Both the position numbers and the translations under genes were made by a program. DNA of 48,178 nucleotides, taken from the NCBI GenBank assembly GCA_020352215.1, contig CP070675.1:5924877-5973054 (forward strand), read 5' to 3'. Of the stretch, positions 27,201-34,284 are shown piece by piece. Source of the stretch: Phycisphaerales bacterium (GTDB lineage: Bacteria > Planctomycetota > Phycisphaerae > Sedimentisphaerales > Anaerobacaceae). Within the stretch, counting starts at the first letter, position 1; every line of letters starts with the position of its first letter. Under the pieces are notes generated by a model. It searched no databases. It had not been told where the DNA came from and saw nothing but the letters and a program-made list of their open reading frames with translations.

Positions 27201-27482
27201 AAGGCGCCCTTCACAACTGCGCAGGGGTGGGGAAGATTCTCTCAGAAGATCTCCAAACGGAACCAAAAGGAGTTGTTGGAACTCAAGTGCGGAACTCTCA
27301 GACTAAATGAAATGCAGTTTGAATTAGCCGAAAGTGTAGATTCCACAAGCGTTACGGTCAGGTTTAACGGTGCGGACGTGCCGTTTCGTTATGACCTGGA
27401 CGACCGCAAATTGCGAGTCTCCCTTCGCGGCCCCGCAGTCTTGGCGGCTGGGGATAAGCTACTCATTGAAATAGGGCTATGA
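24261..27482 (+). CDS. Tat-exported GH116-like glucosidase with inserted beta-sandwich
   Basis: 1073 residues. The ATG at 24261 has AGGAAGGA 7 bases upstream, better than the GTG seven codons earlier. A twin-arginine signal, [18 protein letters not shown], has Arg31/Arg32. The N-terminal beta domain of the GBA2/GH116 family follows ([23 protein letters not shown] near 100-125; [20 protein letters not shown]). Residues about 299-450 are an inserted beta-sandwich ([17 protein letters not shown] to DHIVFSD) of a type also seen attached to GH32 enzymes. The (alpha/alpha)6 catalytic half (DUF608) follows: [22 protein letters not shown] (Glu615, candidate nucleophile), [10 protein letters not shown] (Asp732, candidate acid), [30 protein letters not shown]. 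GH116 enzymes act on beta-glucosides or beta-xylosides; this one's substrate is unknown. The catalytic Glu motif departs from the usual family form, so activity is probable rather than certain. Confidence 0.88.
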   Translation: [1073 protein letters not shown]

Positions 27483-28156
27483 AACTTAAGGCCGTTGCGA
27501 AAGATGACCGTCATCGGACTCTTTGAGGCAGAAATGCCGAATCAGAAATTGTCAGGGGCCAAGAACTCAGGGGCGAAGTCCCGTAACAGTAGCATTTTCC
27601 CGGTTACGCCCTGACGTACAGACATGATTCTGATGGTGTTTGATTTATTGAGGCTATTCAAATCATTTTCACTATATTCAGCAGGAGCAAGGCACTGTTG
27701 CAGATTCTTGAATAATGGAAACGATCCGAGAATCAGTTTCGCAAGCCACCAGCCCTGCTGACCGGGCCAGCCGCAATTCTGAATATCCAAACCACAGGTA
27801 TCTTACTGCGCGGGTGAGGTATGCAAGGATTCTCTGAGGCTCAGATCTCGCCAGAAATTGAAACTCGAATTTCCAGGGGTGCAGGTGCGAAGCGATACAG
27901 AGAATACCAGAAGTACCCCTTTCTTTACCGACGAGGGGGGGCGAGGTACGGCCGAACAGGATAGCACCAGACGGCTTGGTCCGGGAATCCTTGCGATGTC
28001 GTCCGTTATGGCCGTAGCAGGTGCGCAAAACAGGACAAGCTTGGCAGATATCTCGCGGCGACGTTGGCTGTGCGGGAGAATCCGGCTTGGCCAGCGACCA
28101 TACCCCTAACATCCGAAAAAAGTCACGTTTTCTGCTGGCCGAGGAAGTTTTTTTCC
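27483..28156. other. Intergenic region, possible decayed gene
   Basis: There are 674 bases without a supported gene. Minus-strand frames at 27542-27790 and 27678-28163 carry stretches that look protein-like (for example RILAYLTRAVRYLWFGYSEL) but have no signal, ribosome site or known domain, and they overlap each other. A degraded gene is possible. Its right end is AT-rich and leads into the promoter at 28157. Confidence 0.3.
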
Positions 28157-28185
28157 TTGACACGGTTTTTTCGTCCTGCTATACA
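28157..28185 (+). promoter_or_regulatory. Strong predicted promoter for the 28.3-31.2 kb genes
   Basis: A perfect TTGACA (28157-28162), exactly 17 bases, then TATACA (28180-28185), preceded by a run of T residues. This is the closest match to the sigma70 consensus in the window. Transcription would begin near 28192. Confidence 0.7.
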
Positions 28186-28191
28186 ATTACG

Positions 28192-28293
28192 TGAACATAA
28201 CCCCGAAAGGAGGAGGCCATCTCCAGTTCTCCCCAGGAGGGTGGCCATCAGGTTATGTGTGGCAAGGATGATCGTCCGTATGGAGACGGATGA
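28192..28293 (+). promoter_or_regulatory. Leader with two Shine-Dalgarno-like runs and a 12-codon upstream ORF
   Basis: The predicted leader is about 100 bases. It holds AAAGGAGGAGG (28206-28216) and AGGAGGG (28235-28241), neither at normal spacing from a start codon, and two copies of GGCCATC. A 12-codon frame (ATG 28255, stop TGA 28291-28293) ends directly against the ATG at 28294. The G-rich runs can pair with nearby CTCC/CTCCCC. Leader-peptide or structural control is possible. No known riboswitch was recognised. Confidence 0.3.
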
Positions 28294-29352
28294 ATGCTAT
28301 CGGACAGGGATGGTCAGCGGTTGACAATTCTGTTGTGCCTCTTGATAGCGGCGAGCGCTCAAGGGATACCTACTATCCGCAACTGTGACACGCAGTTTGC
28401 GAGTTGTCACCCGTATCAAAGTCCAGGGCCACGTGACCTTCCGGGCCTTGAAGTAAGTGAACCTTTCGACGGCCATGATTTCCCGTTTTCTGTTGCTGGT
28501 GCTGCAGTTCTCGAACCACGCAGCGGTTCTGGATATCCGGCTGCTGCATCCTCTGTCCGGGTGAGGCCTTTGCCTGCCGTACCGCAGACACTTCTGATGG
28601 TCTTGGCTGGGTTTCTATGTATCTCGCTGATCAGGGACCGGCGGGCTTGGCTGGGTGCGTTTGTGAGCTTGCTGTGGCTTGGACAGGCCGGGTTCAGCGT
28701 TTTGCCACGTGTGCATTCGCTTTTGCGGAGCGGCAAGCAGGTGGATCCATCCGTCAGTAATTCCTCGTTCCTGTTCGCACCTGAGGGTCTGTATCATTTG
28801 TGTGCTGGGACCTCGGATACACGATACACAGATCTGCTTCGCCGGGTGGCTGCAATGCCTGACGGTAACTGGGCACGATTTTCCCTACCCATGTTCGCTC
28901 TGCCATTCGAAGGACGAGGGGCATTTGGCCTTGGGAAGAGCCAAGTAAAGAGAGGTTCTCTCGGCTTGCACACTGTCACTTGCCAGCAAACGCAGACTCT
29001 GCCTGCGTCTCGGGAGCCAAGTTCTGGTCAAGGACCTGTCAGGATGGGCTTACATCGATCCGTTCCGATCGCATCGCCGGGGGATTTGCCACAAGCCGCC
29101 GCCTACTTGGCCCTGAAACCAGAGTGGTTTGCCTGTACATCACTGGGATTTGTTTCTGCCCAATTGCCGCGGGGGCCCCCTTTGGCAGCACCGAACGGGA
29201 GCTTTATTGGTGGAGGGGCTTTGGCGCACACGGCCCTTCAAATCTACGGACAGGATTTTGATTTATGGAGGAATCATGAAAAGGTTAGCATTAGCAGTCG
29301 TTCTAACGACTTGCATGGCCGGCATCACGCAAGGTGCCTATATGTTCTTTGA
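28294..29352 (+). CDS. Unknown exported protein with signal and one or two membrane segments
   Basis: 352 residues; the family is not recognised. Start: the ATG at 28294 has GGAG about 9 bases upstream and follows an in-frame TGA directly, so no longer form exists. The N-terminus has a signal-like helix (LTILLCLLIAASAQG), then a Cys/Pro-containing segment. A hydrophobic pair follows at about 97-135 (VPQTLLMVLAGFLCISLI, then AWLGAFVSLLWLGQAGFSVL), and a long polar C-terminal part. The strong promoter at 28157 serves it. Its last 77 bases overlap the start of the next gene in another frame, which is unusual. The final ~25 codons (WRNHEKVSISSRSNDLHGRH) look like read-through of the neighbour's start, so the original C-terminus may have been lost by a frameshift. 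The first 250 residues look genuine. Confidence 0.55.
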   Translation: MLSDRDGQRLTILLCLLIAASAQGIPTIRNCDTQFASCHPYQSPGPRDLPGLEVSEPFDGHDFPFSVAGAAVLEPRSGSGYPAAASSVRVRPLPAVPQTLLMVLAGFLCISLIRDRRAWLGAFVSLLWLGQAGFSVLPRVHSLLRSGKQVDPSVSNSSFLFAPEGLYHLCAGTSDTRYTDLLRRVAAMPDGNWARFSLPMFALPFEGRGAFGLGKSQVKRGSLGLHTVTCQQTQTLPASREPSSGQGPVRMGLHRSVPIASPGDLPQAAAYLALKPEWFACTSLGFVSAQLPRGPPLAAPNGSFIGGGALAHTALQIYGQDFDLWRNHEKVSISSRSNDLHGRHHARCLYVL

Positions 29353-31159
29353 CTTCGAAGGACTATGGCTTACCACCAGTGACGACACTATCGGTGCTTA
29401 CCTGAGCGGCGTATATGGGAGCGATGTTCTTGTCGATGACTTTGAAGTCACAGACAACACTGCCCTATTCTTCGATGAGTGGGTAGGAAACGATTCCCAG
29501 TTCATTCGACACGCCGATGATCCCAAGCATTACTCCAGCGACCTCGGCATCTTCTTCAAGGATAATCCCATACGCGCTCTATCCGGTGATACCCGTGCCT
29601 ATCTGTTTTGGGAGTCCGGGGGAGTTGATCTCTGGGTCAAGGCCGTAGGCGCAGGCTGGGACAGGGATGGAGCAACATTGGAGAGCCCGAACTACCTCGC
29701 CGCCGACTACTTCGTAGAAAGGGCCGTACGTGCTGAGATCGGCCCAGATGGAAGTGAGCTCAACATCCCGGAGTTGATTTTCGAAGAGCCCGTGTTTGTG
29801 CTGACCTTCAGGGGGCATGCCCCAGGCCAAGTGGCCATTGACCACCTCGGGGTAGAGCCTTGGGGGGCAATTACGAAACACACGCTGACGATATCTTCGA
29901 CGAGTGGCGGCTCAGTGGCGACTCCCGGTGAGGGGTCTTTCGAGTATGCAAGTGGCGCCGTAGTACCGGTGATCGCGACGGAGGACATTGGTTATGAGTT
30001 TGGGGGCTGGACAGGTACGGCGGCCGATGCCGGCAAGGTTGCGGACCCGAGTTTGGCCAGCACCACAGTTACTGTGGATGCAGACTATACGCTCGAGGCG
30101 AACTTCACAGCAGTTGTTGATCGGACCCTAACGATATCCTCGACGACCGGCGGTTCAGTAACCACACCTGGTGAGGGACCTTTCGAGTATGAAGACGGCA
30201 CCATAGTATCGGTGAGTGCGACAGCGGATGCGGGCTATCAGTTTGAAGTTTGGACGGGTACGGCGGTGGCGGCAGGCAAGATTGCGGACCCGAGCTTGGC
30301 CAGCACCACAGTCACTGTGGATGCAGACTATACGCTCGAGGCGAACTTCACAGCAGTTGTCATTGGTCGGACCCTAACGATATCTTCGACGATCGGCGGC
30401 TCAGTAACCACACCTGGTGAGGGGCCTTTCGAGTATGAAGACGGTGCCATAGTATCGGTGAGTGCGACGGCGACTCCCGGCTATCAGTTCGAAGTTTGGA
30501 CGGGCACTGCAGTAGATGCCGGCAAGGTCGCGGACACGAGTTTGCCCAGCACCACCGTTACTGTTGATGCGGACTATACGCTCGAAGCGAACTTTGCATT
30601 CATAGATGGCGACTATACGTTCTTCGATTTCGAAGGAATAGATCCTACTGCCAGTGACAGTGCCATCGGTGCCTACCTGAGCGGCGTGTACGGGAGCGAT
30701 GTTGTTGTCGATGACTTTGAAGTCACAGATAATGTTCTTCTCTTTTTCGAGGGATGGACATGGAAAGGCAACGATTCCCAGTTCATCCGGCACTACGATG
30801 ATCCCAAGCATCGCTCCAGCGACCTCGCAATTTTCTTCAAGGATAATCCCATACGCGCTCTATCCGGTGATACCCGCGCCTACCTGTTTTGGGAGTCCGG
30901 GGGAGTTGATCTCTGGGTCAAGGCTGTAGGCGCAGGCTGGGACAGGGACGGAGGAACATTGGAGAGCCCGAACTACCTCGCCGCCGACTACTTCGTGGAA
31001 AAGCCGATACGCGCTGAGATCGGCCCAGATGGATGTGAACTCGACATCCCGGAGATGACTTTCGACGAGCCAGTCTACGTGTTGACATTCAGAGGTCATC
31101 GTCGACACCAAGTGGCCATTGACCACCTCGGGGTAGAGCCTTGGGGTCCGCTGGATTAA
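29276..31159 (+). CDS. Secreted repeat protein, architecture A-B-B-B-A (InlB-like B repeats)
   Basis: 627 residues. The ATG at 29276 has GGAGG 5 bases upstream and gives the signal peptide MKRLALAVVLTTCMAGITQG; the frame is open another 49 codons but without support. Domain A (about 22-197) opens YMFFDFEG and has IGAYLSGVYGSDV and VDDFEVTDN; it resembles choice-of-anchor beta-sandwiches of planctomycetal exported proteins. Three divergent InlB B-repeats follow (about 202-278, 283-360, 365-441), each with LTISSTxGGSV, FEY, GYxFxxWTGTA and STTVTVDADYTLEANF. A second copy of A (447-625) ends the protein. The copies are close to identical in DNA over long stretches, so duplication or gene conversion was recent. 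There is no dockerin, PEP-CTERM or other anchor. The stop is probably a premature one, since a decayed B repeat continues in frame after it. Confidence 0.88.
   Translation: MKRLALAVVLTTCMAGITQGAYMFFDFEGLWLTTSDDTIGAYLSGVYGSDVLVDDFEVTDNTALFFDEWVGNDSQFIRHADDPKHYSSDLGIFFKDNPIRALSGDTRAYLFWESGGVDLWVKAVGAGWDRDGATLESPNYLAADYFVERAVRAEIGPDGSELNIPELIFEEPVFVLTFRGHAPGQVAIDHLGVEPWGAITKHTLTISSTSGGSVATPGEGSFEYASGAVVPVIATEDIGYEFGGWTGTAADAGKVADPSLASTTVTVDADYTLEANFTAVVDRTLTISSTTGGSVTTPGEGPFEYEDGTIVSVSATADAGYQFEVWTGTAVAAGKIADPSLASTTVTVDADYTLEANFTAVVIGRTLTISSTIGGSVTTPGEGPFEYEDGAIVSVSATATPGYQFEVWTGTAVDAGKVADTSLPSTTVTVDADYTLEANFAFIDGDYTFFDFEGIDPTASDSAIGAYLSGVYGSDVVVDDFEVTDNVLLFFEGWTWKGNDSQFIRHYDDPKHRSSDLAIFFKDNPIRALSGDTRAYLFWESGGVDLWVKAVGAGWDRDGGTLESPNYLAADYFVEKPIRAEIGPDGCELDIPEMTFDEPVYVLTFRGHRRHQVAIDHLGVEPWGPLD
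29339..29866 (+). repeat. Domain A, copy 1
   Basis: A coding repeat of about 176 codons. Bases 29552-29719 match 30833-31000 in copy 2 almost base for base, including third codon positions. Confidence 0.85.
29879..30598 (+). repeat. Three tandem InlB-like B repeats
   Basis: Units at 29879-30109, 30122-30355 and 30368-30598, each about 77 codons. Units 2 and 3 are the closest in DNA. Each ends with the strongly conserved STTVTVDADYTLEANF segment. Confidence 0.88.
30614..31147 (+). repeat. Domain A, copy 2
   Basis: The second copy of the domain at 29339-29866, ending with the same VAIDHLGVEPWG. It differs by a short insertion (EGWTWKGND against DEWVGND). Confidence 0.85.
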
Positions 31160-31290
31160 GATACACTGACAACATCTCCGAGGATGGGCGTTGGTTACCC
31201 CCGTCGCGGTTGGACAGACATTGCCGTGGATGCTGGCAGAGTTGTATATCGCAACGCTGCCAGCACCACCGTCACTGCCAGTGCGAGACG
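31160..31290 (+). pseudogene. Decayed further B repeat after the stop codon
   Basis: Reading on in frame past the TAA (31157-31159) gives DTLTTS, then GVGYPRRGWTDIAVDAGRVV and NAASTTVTAS. These align with the start (HTLTISS) and end (GYEFGGWTGTAADAGKVAD, LASTTVTVD) of a B repeat, with the middle missing. The gene was therefore once longer (A-BBB-A-B...). It has been cut by a stop and has since suffered an internal deletion. Confidence 0.7.
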
Positions 31291-31860
31291 CCGCTGCGGG
31301 AGGAGTCCAAATCTCATGAACAATGGCACCCAACAACGCCGAAGTGATCACCGTTTATCCAAACGATCAGAGTCAATTGCTGTTTGTTGATGAACTTCGT
31401 AACTTTGTCAAGTGCCCGCCGCGCGAGTGTGCGTCTGTAGCTGGCAGCACATCTTTGGCCGATTCCGAGGGTTGGTTTGACCGTAAACACGCCCGCAGAC
31501 ACGTTGATACTCCGAACGTGAGATTCCCGGCTGCGAAACAGCTACTATCTTGGCCGTATCACGGCGTCTTTGCCCTGGGGGGCATGACGCCACCGGCTTA
31601 TCTGCTCCGCACTGCTACTGCCTCGAGAGTCATATTCATAGGGCCCTGTCAGAACGTTCCGCTCGGCCTGACAAGCACTCGCATGACAATTATAACTCAT
31701 TTGTGAATAAAAATTTACAACACCGTCAACTCAACTGTCAGCAAGGAGATCGCAGGCCAAGAGTCGATACCTGACCGACAACAGCGGCGTTGAAAACGCT
31801 ATCCAGAACTGGTAACCTGACCTCAGTCGCAAACAAGCTGAATTCTGGAGGCAAGCTCAA
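31291..31860. other. Intergenic region before the oxidoreductase
   Basis: No supported gene. A 127-codon plus-strand frame (31323-31706) has GGGAGGAG some 20 bases upstream but no recognisable domain. A weak promoter for the next gene may be TTGAAA (31790-31795), 17 bases, TAACCT (31813-31818). The rest may be further debris of the repeat gene. Confidence 0.35.
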
Positions 31861-33252
31861 ATGCAAAAGAATCAAAACAAGACCACGAGACGTGAGTTCT
31901 TAGAGAACTCGGCCAAAGCAACAGCACAAGTCACGCTTGGCCTTACGGCCACGACCGCTCCTCTGATCGAATCCGCACTCGGTGCCAACGAGAGGATTCG
32001 AGTCGGGTTCATCGGCGTGGGTAACCGGGGAAGTCAACTACTTAACGGATTCCTGACACAGGAGGATGTCGACGTTGTGGCACTGTGTGATGTGTACGAA
32101 CCTTACCTGGCAAGGGACTACTCCAAGGTCGACGGAGAACTAACAGAGACTCTCGGCGGCAGGGTCCCCAAGATGAGAGAGAAGCTGACCGACGGCGTGG
32201 CCCGGTACAAGGACTTCCGTCGCCTGCTCGACCGCAAGGACATAGACGCCGCAGTGATAGCGACGCCCGACCACTGGCATGCCGTCCAGACAATCATGGC
32301 CTGCCAAGCCAGCAAGGACGTCTATGTCGAGAAACCGCTCTCCATAACCGTCGTCGAAGGCCGAAAGATGGTGCAGGCAGCGAGACGATACAATCGAGTC
32401 GTGCAAGTAGGCCTTCACCGCCGCTCTTCGCAACTTTATAAGCAACTTGGAGGCGAGGTGCAGGCCGGCAAGATCGGCAAAGTGACAGTCGCTCGAGCAT
32501 ATCGAGTCAGCAACATGTTCCCCAACGGCATAGGTAGATATCCCGATACCAGTCCGCCAAAAGGGTTGGACTGGGACATGTGGCTCGGCCCTCGGCCGAA
32601 GCGCCCTTACAAACACAGTCTGCCTCTGTACAAGTTCCGTTGGTGGCGTTCGTATTCCTCACAGATGGCCAACTGGGGTGTCCACTATTGTGACGCAATC
32701 CGCTGGGTTTTGGCACAGAAGGCGCCCATCTCGATATCTGCACACGGCGGAAGATTTGCGGTTGACGATGACCGGACTATTCCCGACACGATGGAGACCA
32801 TCTTCGAAATGCCGTGCGGCGCCCTGGTTGTTTTTGGCCAATATGAAGCCAGCGGCGGCTCACCGCTGCTCAGCGGCGAAATCGAGCTCCGCGGTACATT
32901 CGGCAACATCTACGCCGAAACGGGCGGGTACAAGGTCGTCCCTTCGGAAGCCGGCCAGTTCCAGCAAAGGACAACGCGCATCAAGCCGGAAGACAAGAAG
33001 GCAACCGGCGGCAATAATGACCTCACGGTCGAGCATATCCGCAACTTTCTCGATTGCATCAAGACCCGCGGGCGCACCAACTGTGACATGGAGACGGGCC
33101 ATCGGTCGACAACATTCGCCCTTCTGGCAAATATTGCCCTCGCTACCAAGTCGAGAATCGAATGGGACCCCGATACCGAACGAATCATCAATGACAAAGA
33201 TGCGAACCGACTGCTTCACTACACATATAGAAAGCCTTGGAAGCTGGGCTGA
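31861..33252 (+). CDS. Tat-exported Gfo/Idh/MocA family oxidoreductase
   Basis: 463 residues. GGAGG lies about 10 bases before the ATG. A twin-arginine signal occupies residues 9-40 (TRREFLENSAKA, Arg10/Arg11). The Rossmann NAD(P)-binding fold follows (IRVGFIGVGNRGSQL, about 46-60). The signature EKP is at 157-159 (VYVEKPLSI), with the Gfo/Idh/MocA alpha/beta C-terminal domain after it (WWRSYSSQMANWGVHYCDAI). The end has the NFLDCIKTR and PYRKPW-like features common in the large planctomycetal and Bacteroidetes set of exported members. These enzymes oxidise, reduce or hydrolyse sugars and glycosides with a tightly bound nicotinamide cofactor that is loaded before Tat export. The substrate is unknown; the surrounding glycosidases suggest a sugar derived from polysaccharide. 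Confidence 0.93.
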   Translation: MQKNQNKTTRREFLENSAKATAQVTLGLTATTAPLIESALGANERIRVGFIGVGNRGSQLLNGFLTQEDVDVVALCDVYEPYLARDYSKVDGELTETLGGRVPKMREKLTDGVARYKDFRRLLDRKDIDAAVIATPDHWHAVQTIMACQASKDVYVEKPLSITVVEGRKMVQAARRYNRVVQVGLHRRSSQLYKQLGGEVQAGKIGKVTVARAYRVSNMFPNGIGRYPDTSPPKGLDWDMWLGPRPKRPYKHSLPLYKFRWWRSYSSQMANWGVHYCDAIRWVLAQKAPISISAHGGRFAVDDDRTIPDTMETIFEMPCGALVVFGQYEASGGSPLLSGEIELRGTFGNIYAETGGYKVVPSEAGQFQQRTTRIKPEDKKATGGNNDLTVEHIRNFLDCIKTRGRTNCDMETGHRSTTFALLANIALATKSRIEWDPDTERIINDKDANRLLHYTYRKPWKLG

Positions 33253-33434
33253 ATTGGCGGGATTACGCCGTCAATCAAAATCACACTTGCTCGAAACCGG
33301 GGGTGCTGGGGCTAGCGCATCTCTGCTCACCTGCCTTGCGAACGGGCTTTCTCAAGACAACTTCAGAACGTAGCCACGAACGGCTTCAAAGTACAACCGC
33401 CTGAACACGAATTCGCACGACGGTGAGGCCGTGA

Positions 33435-34283
33435 CTAATTGACATCTACTCTTGCCAACAGCTCTTTGGGAACGGCTCGGGCATCGGTCCTGAATATCTC
33501 CACACGAGTAGGAACCAAAACTGCCTTTCCTCGGGGTTCATCATAGTCGTAGCCGCGAACCACAAAGAACCTGCCCTTGTCAACATCCGCAAACCACAGC
33601 GTGTCGACCAAAGAGTTATCTCTGTTCTGATACAAGATCACTCGCGGCCAAGCGTATCGGCGAGCAGAAGGGGCAGGCACCCCAGCCCCTTGCGGGACTT
33701 TCGGTCTCCCGCCATTAGGCGTAACTTGTTCATCAGGACATATCCGCTCGATCGGATAATACCATAGCCCCTGCATCTTGACGGCGGTCCGCTCCTGGAC
33801 AAACAGAAGCGACTCATCACATAAACGCACCGGTGCCGTCACAACAGCGAGGATCGCCTCTGCAAAATCCCGATAGGATCCGTGCAGGGGTGATACATCA
33901 GCGATTCCGGCGCCCTCCAACACCTCGTACTTGCCGTGCGACAATTGCCAAGCAAACGAACCCAAGGGTTCTCGGGCCGAAATCCTAATCGAATTCGACC
34001 AGGGATAGATTTCATAGTGATGCTCGGTCAGGTAGAAGCTGCCGTCCGGCTCATAGATGGTAACGACGCAGTCAAACTCCAGCTTCCTGGCTATCTTCCA
34101 CGCCTCCAAGCCCCCTGCCGCTTCAAGCGCGCGATCCGCGTATCCCACCGGAGCCACAAACTCTCCGACCGCCGGCCCGCGGTCCAGTGGACTCGCTTGC
34201 TTTGGGCCTCTTGCCCGGCAGCCCCCAACGACAACGACTGCAACAAGAACCAGCCAAGTTGTCTTCGGCAAACGACGTGTCAC
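33435..34283 (-). CDS. Putative lipoprotein of unknown function, coupled to PFOR
   Basis: 282 residues from the GTG at 34283. The GTG lies one base after the TAA of the PFOR gene, and GGGGAAG inside the end of that gene can serve as ribosome site. The frame stays open further back inside PFOR, but this start places a signal correctly: VTRRLPKTTWLVLVAVVVVGGC, with a lipobox-like VGGC. The mature protein has YADRALEAAGGLEAWKIARK, LTEHHYEIYPWSNSIRIS and RVEIFRTDARA, suggesting an outer-membrane-lipoprotein carrier-like (LolA/LppX-type) beta half-barrel; this is inference. Co-transcription with PFOR is nearly certain from the spacing, but no functional link is evident. It converges with the oxidoreductase gene. 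Confidence 0.75.
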   Translation of the reverse strand: MTRRLPKTTWLVLVAVVVVGGCRARGPKQASPLDRGPAVGEFVAPVGYADRALEAAGGLEAWKIARKLEFDCVVTIYEPDGSFYLTEHHYEIYPWSNSIRISAREPLGSFAWQLSHGKYEVLEGAGIADVSPLHGSYRDFAEAILAVVTAPVRLCDESLLFVQERTAVKMQGLWYYPIERICPDEQVTPNGGRPKVPQGAGVPAPSARRYAWPRVILYQNRDNSLVDTLWFADVDKGRFFVVRGYDYDEPRGKAVLVPTRVEIFRTDARAVPKELLARVDVN

Positions 34284-34284
34284 T

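Noticed and set aside
27678..28163. A 161-codon minus-strand ORF taken as a real gene
   Set aside because: No ribosome site or recognisable family, and its start lies in the -35 region of the strong plus-strand promoter. At best a relic.
28255..28293. TGA at 28291 read as selenocysteine joining a short upstream ORF to the 352-residue protein
   Set aside because: No SECIS-like hairpin was evident and no known selenoprotein motif surrounds it; a normal stop explains it.
31323..31706. A 127-codon plus-strand ORF after the repeat gene
   Set aside because: No domain, signal or well-placed ribosome site, and it begins within bases that continue the decayed repeat frame.
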